Numbered from the stretch's first letter, positions 43,519 to 51,991 are shown. The stretch: 64,000 nucleotides of DNA from JBOZRQ01 sp050789255 (GCA_050789255.1 JBOZRQ010000017.1:62001-126000), one strand, 5' to 3'. Notes: a model not told the origin generated them from the sequence alone. A program made the numbers and translations.

Positions 43519-45296
43519 AGACCTGGAGGATCGTGCTTCGGTTGCTGGCGTACCGACCGTGGCTGGTTGCAGCCTGCTTCGTTAGCTGGCTGCTCATCTC
43601 CCTAACGCCGACGGGGCTGGGCCTTGTGTCCCGTACCTTCTTCAATGCCCTCTCCGGCGACGCACCGGCGGCGGCCGGCCTGTGGTGGCTCGTCACGCTG
43701 CCACTGGTCCTGCAGAGCGGGCGTCTGCTGGTGACTTGGCTCAGCGTACCAGTCAACGTGCTCCAGCGATTCACGGTCAGCGCTCTGCTCTCGACCAACA
43801 TGCTGGAGCAGATCCTGCGGCGGCCCGGCGCCCGGGCCCTTACCGGCTCGACCGGTGATGCGATCAGCCGTTTCCGGGACGATGCCGACGGGGTGGCGCT
43901 ATTTGCTTCGATGCCAATCCTGATCAGCGGGGCCGCCGAGTGCTTGAACGCAGGCATAACCCTGGCACTGATGTTACATATCAATGCGTTCGTCACAGTG
44001 GCAGCAGTTCTTCCGCTGGTGGCGGTGGTGGTCGTGGCCAGAGCCGCGGGGCAGCGCATCGGCGGTTACCGTGATCGGAGCAGAGCTGCTGCTGCACGGG
44101 TAGCGGGGCTGCTGGGTGAGATCTTCACCATGGTGCCGGCGCTCAAACTCGCTGGCGCCGAGGCGAACGTGGCCGCCCAACTGCGCCGGCTCGGTGACCA
44201 GCGGCGCCTTGAATCGGTTCGAGATGGCCTGTTCAGCGAACTGCTGCGATCCGTCTTTATGAACACAGCAAACCTGGGCACGGGCCTGGTCCTGCTATTG
44301 GCTGCCGGGTCCATGCGTGCTGGAACGTTCACCGTTGGGGATTTCGCCTTGTTTGCCGCTTACGTGGGGCGGCTTGCGGTCTTTACCGGCATCGTGGGCG
44401 ACTTGATGGCCCGGTACAAACAGACCGGCGTCTCCTTGGCCCGCATGCAGGCGCTCATGGATGACGCCCCGCCCGCGGCGCTCGCCGCTCACCGCCCCGT
44501 CTACCTGGATGGCCCGCTGCCGCAGCAAGCAAGGCGAGATCTAGAGCCCAAGGAGCGGCTGGACCGGCTGGACGTGGAGAACCTGACCTATCTGTACCCC
44601 GAATCGGGGAGGGGGGTGCAGGGCGCGTGCTTTACCCTCCCCTGCGGTAGCCTGACGGTGATCACCGGCCGGGTTGGTTCCGGGAAAAGCACGTTGCTGC
44701 GGGCGCTGCTGGGGCTGCTTCCGGCCCAAGCGGGGTCGGTCTACTGGAACGGCCGGGCGGTGACAGACCCAGGTGCTTTTTTCCAGCCACCAGTCAGCAG
44801 TTACACTCCGCAGGTGCCGGTCCTCTTCAGTGCCACGTTGAAGGAGAACATCCTGCTTGGTGTGCCTGAGTCAGAGGCGAAACTGACCCGCGCAGTACAC
44901 GCCGCTGTGCTGGAACAGGACGTTGACGGGCTGGAGGCACGACTGGAGGCCCAGGTGGGCGCCCGAGGTATCAAGCTGTCGGGCGGGCAGGTACAACGAA
45001 CGGCTGCCGCCCGCATGTTTGTACGGGAACCGGAACTGCTGGTCTTCGACGATCTCTCCAGCGCACTGGATGAGGAAACGGAAAGGCTACTGTGGGAGCG
45101 GCTCCGGGCGAGGGAACATGGCACCTGCCTTGCGGTTTCCCACCGTCCGGCGGTCCTGGAGGCGGCGGATCAGGTTGTCGTCATGAGGGAGGGGCGAGTG
45201 GAGATGATCGGGACGGCAAAGCAACTGCTGCAAACTTGCTCCGAGTTCCAAGCCGTCTGGGCGGGTGGATGGTCGCTTGCCGATTCGGTCGATTAA
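43515..45296 (+). CDS. ABC exporter half-transporter, degenerate-site partner
   Basis: 593 residues. A six-helix exporter domain precedes a nucleotide-binding domain: Walker A GRVGSGKST, Q-loop TPQVPVLFS, signature LSGGQVQR, Walker B ELLVFDDLSSALD and switch AVSHRPAVL. The residue after the Walker B Asp is Asp, not Glu, as in the degenerate half of heterodimeric exporters. ATG overlaps the partner stop. Cargo is unknown; no peptide, bacteriocin or siderophore genes are adjacent. Confidence 0.92.
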   Translation: MKTWRIVLRLLAYRPWLVAACFVSWLLISLTPTGLGLVSRTFFNALSGDAPAAAGLWWLVTLPLVLQSGRLLVTWLSVPVNVLQRFTVSALLSTNMLEQILRRPGARALTGSTGDAISRFRDDADGVALFASMPILISGAAECLNAGITLALMLHINAFVTVAAVLPLVAVVVVARAAGQRIGGYRDRSRAAAARVAGLLGEIFTMVPALKLAGAEANVAAQLRRLGDQRRLESVRDGLFSELLRSVFMNTANLGTGLVLLLAAGSMRAGTFTVGDFALFAAYVGRLAVFTGIVGDLMARYKQTGVSLARMQALMDDAPPAALAAHRPVYLDGPLPQQARRDLEPKERLDRLDVENLTYLYPESGRGVQGACFTLPCGSLTVITGRVGSGKSTLLRALLGLLPAQAGSVYWNGRAVTDPGAFFQPPVSSYTPQVPVLFSATLKENILLGVPESEAKLTRAVHAAVLEQDVDGLEARLEAQVGARGIKLSGGQVQRTAAARMFVREPELLVFDDLSSALDEETERLLWERLRAREHGTCLAVSHRPAVLEAADQVVVMREGRVEMIGTAKQLLQTCSEFQAVWAGGWSLADSVD

Positions 45297-45367
45297 TGCC
45301 CATTTCCGGCGCTCGGAAGGCGTTTACGTGTGGGACAGTCCAAATGCTACTGTTTTCGTGTTGGTGC

Positions 45368-45396
45368 TTGCAATTACTCCAACTGAGGAGTATATT
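45368..45396 (+). promoter_or_regulatory. Sigma-A promoter upstream of the M-box
   Basis: TTGCAA (45368-45373), 17 bases, TATATT (45391-45396). Transcription would start near 45403, about a dozen bases before the riboswitch. A second TATAAT at 45412 has no -35. Confidence 0.6.
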
Positions 45397-45415
45397 GGGT
45401 GAGGCGATTTCTATA

Positions 45416-45573
45416 ATCCCTGTTAGGTGAGGCTCCTGGACGAGGACTTGCGGCTGCCCGGAAACGTCGAGAGACGCCAATGGGTTAACAGGTGCGATCG
45501 GAGTAAGGTCGTGCTTAATGTCGCTGGGGTAGTTCCCCTAGTCGTCCAGTGCCAAATCCCAGACGTGAGGGAT
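45416..45573 (+). ncRNA. M-box (ykoK) magnesium riboswitch
   Basis: Conserved M-box landmarks appear in order: GTTAGGTGAGGCTCCT, GCTGCCCGGAAACGTC, GAGACGCCAATGGGTTAACAGG, a TAAGGTCGTGCTTAATGTCGC hairpin, and GTCCAGTGCCAAA. The outer helix can form from ATCCCT (45416-45421) and AGGGAT (45568-45573). M-boxes sense Mg2+ directly and lower expression of Mg2+ transporters when it is plentiful. A terminator and mgtE follow, as expected. Confidence 0.93.
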
Positions 45574-45590
45574 CGGGGTTCCGCATATGC

Positions 45591-45625
45591 GGTCCCTTCC
45601 CTTTGTCGTGGGGAAGGGACCTTTT
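45591..45625 (+). terminator. Riboswitch-controlled terminator
   Basis: GGTCCCTTCCC (45591-45601) pairs with GGGAAGGGACC (45611-45621) around a nine-base loop, then TTTT. It is the expression platform of the M-box. Confidence 0.85.
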
Positions 45626-45648
45626 GCATGAGAAGGAGGTGAGGCGCA

Positions 45649-45795
45649 GTGGACGCCGGCAGTAGTCCTAGTATAAGTTCCCGGAATAGAAACAATCATA
45701 GGCGGGCGTTCATACGCCGTACCCTCCGCCCGCTGCCTAGGAGGCTTTATTCTCATGCGCCTGACCAATCACGAATTGGAAACGAAGCTGACTGA
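45649..45795 (+). CDS. Possible leader peptide upstream of mgtE
   Basis: A 48-codon frame starts GTG, nine bases after a perfect AAGGAGGTG, and ends inside mgtE in another frame (stop 45793-45795). It is rich in Arg and Ser and contains TLRPLPRRLY. Proline-arginine runs of this kind occur in enterobacterial MgtL, whose translation helps control mgtA. The resemblance is short and may be chance. No other gene explains the strong ribosome site. Confidence 0.4.
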   Translation: MDAGSSPSISSRNRNNHRRAFIRRTLRPLPRRLYSHAPDQSRIGNEAD

Positions 45796-47110
45796 GCTTC
45801 TTCAGGTTCCCGACTCTGCGGGACTTGCCTTACTGCTCGAAGAGGTACAGCCCTTCGACATAGCGGAAGTGTTGCCGAGGTTGAGCGAAGAGCAAGTCCG
45901 TCAGGTTCTCTCTGCCCTCGGTGCTCCTGCGGCGGCCGAGGCCATCGAGCACCTGGAGTTCATTCACCAGTATCGCATTTTGCACCACCTGGAGCAGAAC
46001 ACAGCGACGGGTATTCTCGAGCAAATGTCCAGTGACGGGATAGCTGACTTGGCCGGCGCCATTCACCCGAAGCAGGCCCAACAGCTCTTGAACCTGCTGC
46101 CCCGGGACTATGTCGCAACCATCCGGGGCCTGATGAGCTACCGGGAGAACAGTGCCGGTGGCCGAATGACGGTTGAGTATATCTCAGTCCGTCAGACGAT
46201 GACCGTCGAACAGGTTCTCCAGCACATCCGTAAGGTCGGGCACGATGCTGAAACGATCGCCTACCTGTACGTGGTCGATTCTGCTGGGCGGCTCGTGGGT
46301 GTCGTCAGCCTTCGGGAACTGCTACTCGCCGGACCGCACACCCTGATCACTGACATCATGAGCACGCAGGTTGTTTCCGTGCCGGCCACCATGGATCAGG
46401 AAGAGGTGGCACGAGCGGTTGCCCAGTATGACTTGGTGGCAATTCCAGTCGTGGACGATCACCGCCGGCTGGTGGGCATCATCACGGTCGACGATCTGGT
46501 CGACGTAATTCGGGATGAAGCCACGGAGGACATTCAAAAGCTCGGCGGCAGCGAACCCCTGAGTGACTCCTACTTCCAGACCCCGATCATGGTGCTCTGG
46601 AGAAAGCGCATCGGCTGGATCTTGGTGCTATTCCTTGCGGAGGCCTATACGGGAACCGTGCTTCGCCACTTCGAGCAAACGCTCGCTGAGGTTGTCTCCT
46701 TGACCTTCTTCATCCCGCTGCTGATAGGCACCGGCGGTAACACCGGATCGCAGATCGTCACCACACTCGTGCGTGGACTGGCGGTCGGTGAAGTCAAGTT
46801 TCGCGATATGGCCAGGGTCCTGGCGCGGGAAGTCGCAACCGGCCTACTGATCGGCGCCGTTATGGGGATTACCACATTGATCAGAGCCTACACGCTGGGC
46901 GTCGGTCCAGAGCTCGGCCCTGTCGTTAGTGTGACATCGGTGTTCATCGTTGTTTGGGCATCTGTGGTCGCAGCCGTGTTGCCCTTGGTCCTGCACCGGC
47001 TCAAAGTTGACCCGGCGGTCGTTTCCGGACCGTTCATTACCACGCTGGTCGATGGCACGGGCCTGTTTATGTATTTCACGATTGCTCGTTTCATGCTGAA
47101 GCTGGCCTGA
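45755..47110 (+). CDS. mgtE: Magnesium transporter MgtE
   Basis: 451 residues from ATG behind TAGGAGG. An N-terminal superhelical domain (to about 135) is followed by two CBS domains (ITDIMSTQVVSVPATM, LVGIITVDDLVDVI) and five membrane helices with FIPLLIGTGGNTGSQ and VDGTGLFMYF, standard for MgtE. The N and CBS domains gate the channel by sensing cytosolic Mg2+. The M-box riboswitch supplies a second level of Mg2+ control. Confidence 0.96.
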   Translation: MRLTNHELETKLTELLQVPDSAGLALLLEEVQPFDIAEVLPRLSEEQVRQVLSALGAPAAAEAIEHLEFIHQYRILHHLEQNTATGILEQMSSDGIADLAGAIHPKQAQQLLNLLPRDYVATIRGLMSYRENSAGGRMTVEYISVRQTMTVEQVLQHIRKVGHDAETIAYLYVVDSAGRLVGVVSLRELLLAGPHTLITDIMSTQVVSVPATMDQEEVARAVAQYDLVAIPVVDDHRRLVGIITVDDLVDVIRDEATEDIQKLGGSEPLSDSYFQTPIMVLWRKRIGWILVLFLAEAYTGTVLRHFEQTLAEVVSLTFFIPLLIGTGGNTGSQIVTTLVRGLAVGEVKFRDMARVLAREVATGLLIGAVMGITTLIRAYTLGVGPELGPVVSVTSVFIVVWASVVAAVLPLVLHRLKVDPAVVSGPFITTLVDGTGLFMYFTIARFMLKLA

Positions 47111-47115
47111 AAGGT

Positions 47116-47159
47116 GAGGCGGCGAGGCTTAACTCTTAAGAGTTTGGCCTCGCCGCCTT
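47116..47159. terminator. Shared terminator of mgtE and the recombinase gene
   Basis: GAGGCGGCGAGGC (47116-47128) pairs with GCCTCGCCGCCTT (47147-47159). It lies between convergent stops (47110 and 47163) and can serve both strands. Confidence 0.75.
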
Positions 47160-47162
47160 CGG

Positions 47163-48122
47163 TTAGTCCTCAAATGTAATCTTGTCGATCATCGCCCGGT
47201 GGCGTTCGGTGGTCGGGTGTGTGTAGATCTTGGTTGCTTCCAGGGACTCGTGGCCGAGCTGATCGGCAATGTCCCGGATGTCGGCGCCGGCGTCGAGGAG
47301 CATGGTCGCAAAGGTGTGCCGGAGCTTGTGGGCCGTAATGCCGTGGGCGAGGCCCGCAGCGTCGATGTACTTATGGATGGCGTACCGTGCGCTCCAGGTG
47401 CTCAGGCGCTGCCCGGCCGGCACGTCGGGGTTTGGGTTCTCGGTGGTAACGAAGACCGGACCCTTGCGGCCGCCGTCTGAGGTCGGCCCGAACTCTTTGA
47501 GTTCCTTCAATACCCGCAGCGTCACCTGGTGCATGGGGATGCGGCGCTCCTTGGCGCCCTTGCCGTGCACCAGAATCATCATCATCTCCAGATCCAGGTC
47601 TTCCCAGTCCAGCTTGACGACCTCGCTGATGCGCAGGCCCTGGTACAGCTTGACCTGGATCATGGCCCGGTCCCGGCGCCAGGTGCGGGCCCAGGCTTCG
47701 GCCTTCTGCTTGGTATCGGGCTCCCGGAGCACAGCCTCCAGCAGGCGCCGGACCTCGTGGGGCTTTAGGTACTTGGCCTTGCTTTTGTTCAGCTTCGGCA
47801 GCTCGATGCCCTCAGCCGGGGAGTGCGGCAGGTAGCTGCCGTGCACGGCCCATTTGTAGAACGCTTTGAGGGCGCTCAGCTTGCGCCGGACCGTAGCGGC
47901 CGAGTTCTTGTTCTCGATCCGGCAGTGGTCGATGAAATCCTCGACGTCCCGCCGGTTCGCATCGGTAACGCCACGCTCTTTGATGTGCGCTGCAAGATAC
48001 GCAGTCCAAAGCTGCAGTTCCATTCGATATGCGTCACGCGTCTTTTCGCTTTTGTTGTGCTGCGTGATGATCGCCCGCAGATAACGTTCACATAACGGAT
48101 GCAGTTCTACAGGCTCGCCCAT
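47163..48122 (-). CDS. Tyrosine recombinase (XerC/D-like)
   Basis: 319 residues. A SAM-like N-terminal domain (about 8-100) precedes the catalytic domain with YQGLRISEV (Arg I), HKLRHTFAT (His-x-x-Arg), LGHESLEATKIYTH (His and nucleophilic Tyr). Length and layout fit chromosomal Xer proteins and integron/phage integrases alike. An insertion of about 20 residues (LREPDTKQKAEAWARTW) lies before Arg I. No phage genes are near. An inverted repeat at 48213-48248 lies 90 bases upstream of its start. Confidence 0.9.
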   Translation of the reverse strand: MGEPVELHPLCERYLRAIITQHNKSEKTRDAYRMELQLWTAYLAAHIKERGVTDANRRDVEDFIDHCRIENKNSAATVRRKLSALKAFYKWAVHGSYLPHSPAEGIELPKLNKSKAKYLKPHEVRRLLEAVLREPDTKQKAEAWARTWRRDRAMIQVKLYQGLRISEVVKLDWEDLDLEMMMILVHGKGAKERRIPMHQVTLRVLKELKEFGPTSDGGRKGPVFVTTENPNPDVPAGQRLSTWSARYAIHKYIDAAGLAHGITAHKLRHTFATMLLDAGADIRDIADQLGHESLEATKIYTHPTTERHRAMIDKITFED

Positions 48123-48212
48123 GCCAGGTCACGTCCTCGCGTTGATAGTGTCCAGAAAGCCTTGGTACACAAGTACGCCGCCGATCCAGGCGATTCCTCC
48201 CAATCTCCCTAT

Positions 48213-48248
48213 ATTCGTCTCACTAAACTAGACTTTAGTGAGACGAAT
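48213..48248. repeat. 15-bp inverted repeat with 6-bp centre beside the recombinase
   Basis: ATTCGTCTCACTAAA (48213-48227) and TTTAGTGAGACGAAT (48234-48248) flank CTAGAC. Xer-type core sites have two 11-bp arms around six bases, and the inner part here fits that geometry. No T tract follows on either strand. It could be the recombinase's site or an operator; the sequence is not the usual Firmicute dif. Confidence 0.75.
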
Positions 48249-48261
48249 GATCTGGAGAGGC

Positions 48262-48309
48262 TGTGAGAAAACAACAAGGTCGGGGCGCCCTCCCGAGGAC
48301 TCCCCGACC
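48262..48309 (-). terminator. Intrinsic terminator
   Basis: On the minus strand GGTCGGGG (48302-48309) pairs with CCCCGACC (48277-48284), then TTGTTGTTTT. It ends the zinc-binding gene. Confidence 0.75.
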
Positions 48310-48324
48310 CCGCTTCCGTCATCA

Positions 48325-48603
48325 TCAGGCCTGTTGGTCCTGGCGCTGGGCCAGCGCATCCGCAAAACTCCGCCGGCAAGTCTCATGCAGGTGCACGATC
48401 GCCTGCAGCCGCGGGCCAAAGGAGATGCGCTCTGAGTGGAAATCCTCTTCACGGATCGGTTTGCGGCATGCGGTGCAGATCAGGCGCCCCTCGAGTCGGA
48501 GCCCTTCGGCCGCACGACGGATCTCGTCCTCCGTCGGGTTGACCAACACGGGACGCTTTGACTGCAAGGCTTCGGTCAGAATCCGTTCCATCTGTTCCGA
48601 CAT
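48325..48603 (-). CDS. Small putative zinc-binding protein
   Basis: 92 residues, ATG behind AGGAGGTG. The first 30 residues form an acidic helix; then ICTACRKPIREEDFHSERI and HLHETCRRSFADAL place Cys, Cys, His, His and Cys residues as in a compact zinc knuckle. No family assigned. Its stop is followed by a clear terminator, so it is probably monocistronic or the last gene after the HAD gene upstream. Confidence 0.7.
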   Translation of the reverse strand: MSEQMERILTEALQSKRPVLVNPTEDEIRRAAEGLRLEGRLICTACRKPIREEDFHSERISFGPRLQAIVHLHETCRRSFADALAQRQDQQA

Positions 48604-48645
48604 AGCGGCACCTCCTGGCCTATCCGTACGCCAGGCAGGGTTATG

Positions 48646-49500
48646 TTATGCCGGTGATCCGACCTTTCGCAGCGTCGGCAGGAACTCCGTCATTGTGGTG
48701 ACCACCAGGTCCGCCTCATCGCTGGCGCCCAGTCCGTGCGGGTCGATGAAGACCGTCTGGCAGCCCATCGCCTTGGCTGGGGCGATCTCGTTGATCAGGT
48801 TGTCGCCGACGCTCAGGATGGCGGACATGGGCACGCCGTACTGCTCGGAGAGCTGGGCAAAGATCGCCTTCAGCCCGGCCGGCTTGTTGCTGCGGAAGAA
48901 CATCCTGTCAAATAATCCCAACAGCCCGACCTTGGTCAAGATCGCTTCGCTGTCAGGCTGCGGGCTGTTGGTGGCGAGCACCTGGATCACCTTGCCGCGC
49001 AGGCCGGCGATCGTCTCCTGGAGTTCGGCGATCGGCCGGACCACGAAGTCCGGGTCGGACATGACCTCCCGGATGCGCAGGAAAGCCGCACTGTGCTTCT
49101 CAGCCTCCCCGCCGTGGTGCGCCGAGACGGCCGAGGGCACCCACCAAAGGTCGCCCACGTTCATGATCGCACTGTGATCGGGCTCAACGACGCCGGGGTA
49201 CAGCTGCTCCCGGACCACCGGCGGAATTTCGGAGCCGTCCCAGTGCAGGGCACGAACGACGCGGCCCGCCTTGGTCTGAAGGACCAGGTCCCGGGCGACA
49301 TCGTAGAAGGTCCCGATCCGCAGGGCCGGGTGCCGGCCCTCGACCGCCGCCGTGTAGTCCGCCCAGAAGTCCTCCTGGGCCTCCTCGGGCAGGTGCGACT
49401 GGATCTCCTTCGCGTAGAGCTCAAAGTGTCTGGTATCATCGTAGACCGTACCGTCCAGGTCGAAGACGATCACGCGAATAGCCTGCAGATCTAGCGCCAA
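48646..49500 (-). CDS. HAD-superfamily hydrolase
   Basis: 284 residues. Motif I is IVFDLDGTVYDD, motif II VLATNSPQ, motif III SNKPAG and motif IV SVGDNLINEIAPAKAMGC, as in phosphoglycolate-phosphatase-type HAD enzymes with a helical cap. TTG start behind TAGGGG. Substrate not readable; the cap is larger than usual, carrying HHGGEAEKHSAAF. Confidence 0.88.
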   Translation of the reverse strand: MALDLQAIRVIVFDLDGTVYDDTRHFELYAKEIQSHLPEEAQEDFWADYTAAVEGRHPALRIGTFYDVARDLVLQTKAGRVVRALHWDGSEIPPVVREQLYPGVVEPDHSAIMNVGDLWWVPSAVSAHHGGEAEKHSAAFLRIREVMSDPDFVVRPIAELQETIAGLRGKVIQVLATNSPQPDSEAILTKVGLLGLFDRMFFRSNKPAGLKAIFAQLSEQYGVPMSAILSVGDNLINEIAPAKAMGCQTVFIDPHGLGASDEADLVVTTMTEFLPTLRKVGSPA

Positions 49501-49543
49501 GTGCTCAGCCCCTAAACCATAGTACCGAACTTTGTCATTGTAC

Positions 49544-50662
49544 TCACAGGGCAGGCGGCAGACAAGCCAGAAATTGCTTCATCACCTTCTGATGTGCCAC
49601 GGGGAAGGCGAACTGCACCAACTCCTGCGGGAGAACCCAGCGGAGGCTCTCCGAATCCTTTGGAAGGCTCGCGGCTGCCGCCGGCCGCACCAGGTAAGCC
49701 TTCAGATCCCACACCAGGTGCGTGAAGACGTGCTTGACGTCCGTCAGATGGCTGTCGAGCTCGACCTCCATCCCGAGGCGCTCGGCGGCCAACCGGTGGA
49801 CAGCATGCTCCCAGGCCAACCCGGGCGCCCGCTCGGCGCTGGGAAACTCCCACAGCCCGCCCAGCAGGCCCTCGGCCGGGCGCCGGGCGATCAGCACCCG
49901 CCGGCCATCCCAGATCACCGCTGTAGCGATGTCGACCGGGCGGGGAGCCTTGGCCTTCGCCTTGACGGGGAGGTCAAGCTGCGTCCCCTCCTCCCTGGCC
50001 TGGCAGAACTCGGCCACCGGGCAGAGCAGGCACTTGGGCGAGGTGGGCGCGCAGACCATGGCGCCGAGCTCCATCAGCGCCTGGTTAAAGGCGCTGGCCT
50101 GACCGGCGGGAATCAGCGACTGGGCCAGCCCCTCCATCCCCTCCCGGGTCGGCGGCTGCATGATGTCATCGTGGATGTTGTAGAGCCGGGACAGCACCCG
50201 CATGACGTTGCCGTCGACGGCGGGCACCGCCCGGTTGAAGGCGATCGACAGGATGGCGCCGGCGGTGTACGGTCCGACCCCCCGGAGCGATGAGACGGCC
50301 TCGGGGTCATCGGGTACCTCGCCGCCATAGCGGGCTGCAACCTCCTGCACGGCCCCGTGGAGGTTCCGGGCCCGGGAGTAGTACCCGAGGCCCTCCCACG
50401 CCTTCAGGACCTGCTCCTCGGGCGCCTCAGCGAGGCTGCCAAGGGTCGGGAACTGCGCGAACCAGCGCTCGTAGTAGGGGATTACGGTCTCCACGCGAGT
50501 CTGCTGGAGCATGACCTCGGAGACCCAGATGCGGTAGGGATCCCGGGAACGGCGCCAGGGAAGATCCCGCTGATGGACCGCATACCAGTTCAGGAGCTGC
50601 CCCGCGATCTGCTCTCCCCGGGGGCCGGCTTCATAGACTCGCTTTGTTTTCGGCTTGCGCAC
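49544..50662 (-). CDS. mutY: A/G-specific adenine glycosylase
   Basis: 372 residues from GTG 50662, after AAGGAG at a long spacing. The helix-hairpin-helix glycosylase has WVSEVMLQQTRVETV (catalytic Glu 49), LRGVGPYTAGAI and PAVDGNV (catalytic Asp 150). The iron-sulfur cysteines are 204, 211, 214 and 220 (Cx6Cx2Cx5C). A C-terminal NUDIX-like domain for 8-oxoguanine recognition starts near 240 (DIATAVIWDGRRVLIARRP). It removes adenine opposite 8-oxoguanine. Confidence 0.95.
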   Translation of the reverse strand: MRKPKTKRVYEAGPRGEQIAGQLLNWYAVHQRDLPWRRSRDPYRIWVSEVMLQQTRVETVIPYYERWFAQFPTLGSLAEAPEEQVLKAWEGLGYYSRARNLHGAVQEVAARYGGEVPDDPEAVSSLRGVGPYTAGAILSIAFNRAVPAVDGNVMRVLSRLYNIHDDIMQPPTREGMEGLAQSLIPAGQASAFNQALMELGAMVCAPTSPKCLLCPVAEFCQAREEGTQLDLPVKAKAKAPRPVDIATAVIWDGRRVLIARRPAEGLLGGLWEFPSAERAPGLAWEHAVHRLAAERLGMEVELDSHLTDVKHVFTHLVWDLKAYLVRPAAAASLPKDSESLRWVLPQELVQFAFPVAHQKVMKQFLACLPPAL

Positions 50663-50716
50663 GTGCTCTTGATTCTCCTTCAAATGGGCCAAACTAACCT
50701 CCGGGAGGGTGAAGCG

Positions 50717-50980
50717 ATGTCGGATGTTCATGTGACGCTGTACTCCGGCCCGGAGAACCGGGAGATGGAAGCCGCCAGGCGGTTCCTGGCCGACCGGAAG
50801 ATCCGCTACGAGGAGAAGAACGTGGTGACCGACTCGGGCGCCCGCGGCGAGCTGTACCACCACACTAGCCGCGGCGATTACCCTGCGATCAACGTGGACG
50901 GGCACGTGGTGGTCGGCTTCTTCCCCGAAAAATGGGGCCACCTCCTGCACGACACGGCCAAGCAGGATCTGACTCCTTGA
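50717..50980 (+). CDS. Glutaredoxin-like protein without cysteines
   Basis: 87 residues from ATG behind GGAGGGTGAAG. VTLYSGPENREMEAARRFLADRKIRYEEKNVV, YPAINVDGHVVVGFFPE match the glutaredoxin/NrdH fold, yet the CPxC site reads GPENREM and the protein contains no cysteine at all. It cannot act as a thiol redox carrier. It may bind a partner or be a relic. Divergent from mutY with about 50 bases between; a bidirectional terminator follows. Confidence 0.8.
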   Translation: MSDVHVTLYSGPENREMEAARRFLADRKIRYEEKNVVTDSGARGELYHHTSRGDYPAINVDGHVVVGFFPEKWGHLLHDTAKQDLTP

Positions 50981-50984
50981 AGCG

Positions 50985-51006
50985 AGAGGGGGGATGAGCG
51001 CATCCC
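50985..51006. terminator. Bidirectional terminator
   Basis: GAGGGGGGATG pairs with CATCCCCCCTC between the convergent glutaredoxin-like gene and the DUF1028 gene (stop 51012). Confidence 0.75.
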
Positions 51007-51011
51007 CCCTC

Positions 51012-51863
51012 TTACCCTTTCGCCTTGCGCCGGAGCCAGTCCAGGATCTGCGGGTCGATGTAGCCGGGCTTGACGTCCCGCTCTTCAAAGTTCTCGGTGC
51101 CTACGAACTGGCGCCAGGCTGCGCCGAAATCACTGGGATAGCCCAGCTGCGCCAGATGCCCGGTCACCTCGGTGAGCACCGGGCCTTCGAGCTTGATGAG
51201 GTGAGCCTCGGCAGGCTTCTGGAAGTAAAGCCGCCAGAGCCCCAGCAGCCGCTTTAGCTCGTGGATGGGCTCCACGTGGTCATCCACCCGCAGGTCGATG
51301 TAGCGGTCGTTGTTGCCGCCATATCCACCGGCGGGCTTCGTAATATAGAGCGCAGCGGACTGCCTGCCCCGGCTGTCGCCGCCGGCGCCCTGCCCGGCGT
51401 CCAGCGCCTCGGTCAGGCGGTGGGACAGATCGCCCTCGGTGGCCAGGAAGGTATCGACCATGGCCTGCACGGTCGCTTCGCCGACGAGGATGTTCCCCTG
51501 GGCCGCATAGTTGGGTCCGCAGAGCCCGCCGGCCCAGTCCATGCAGCCGGGACCGGTGTGGGTGGCCGAGCCGCCATGGGTATCGACGATGCCCAGCTGG
51601 CGGCGGGCGCCCTTGTCCGGGTCTGCTTCAATCAACCGGCCCAGCACGTCACGGGCAGAGAGTCCCTGCCGCAGGAGCGCCAGACCGTCCGGGCCGAACC
51701 CGGTATGAGCCCACGCCTGGGTCGCGATCGCACCGGCGTCTGCCGCTGCCCAGGTGACCACAGAGCCTACCGACAGGAACTTGGATTGAACCGCAACGCC
51801 GATCTCGCCGGAAACGGGATCCCGACCGACAATGGAGAATGTCGCTACGACGGGCAACTCCAC
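51012..51863 (-). CDS. DUF1028 family protein
   Basis: 283 residues from GTG 51863, nine bases after GGGAGGG. VATFSIVGRDPVSGEIGVAVQSKFLSVG at the start, and GNILVGEATVQAMVDTF, AAGGGDSRGRQSAAL-like middle are typical of DUF1028, an Ntn-hydrolase-type fold of unknown role. The C-terminal 60 residues form a further helical domain. Divergent from the coiled-coil gene. Confidence 0.9.
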   Translation of the reverse strand: MELPVVATFSIVGRDPVSGEIGVAVQSKFLSVGSVVTWAAADAGAIATQAWAHTGFGPDGLALLRQGLSARDVLGRLIEADPDKGARRQLGIVDTHGGSATHTGPGCMDWAGGLCGPNYAAQGNILVGEATVQAMVDTFLATEGDLSHRLTEALDAGQGAGGDSRGRQSAALYITKPAGGYGGNNDRYIDLRVDDHVEPIHELKRLLGLWRLYFQKPAEAHLIKLEGPVLTEVTGHLAQLGYPSDFGAAWRQFVGTENFEERDVKPGYIDPQILDWLRRKAKG

Positions 51864-51991
51864 TCCTTGACGCCCTCCCCACTGAACCTTTCGTCCCACA
51901 ATCCTTCTCTAGAATACAGTGTGATTCCTCTGGCAGGATTTATCGGCCACCGCCAGAATGGATAGCAGTACTACGGAGGTGTCACGGAGTT

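Noticed and set aside
48129..48203. 24-codon hydrophobic frame ending six bases before the recombinase ATG
   Set aside because: Starts TTG with the ribosome-like AGGGAG only one base away; too short to support without conservation data, though coupling is possible.
48213..48248. Calling the inverted repeat the chromosomal dif site
   Set aside because: Arms do not resemble known Firmicute dif arms; only the geometry agrees.
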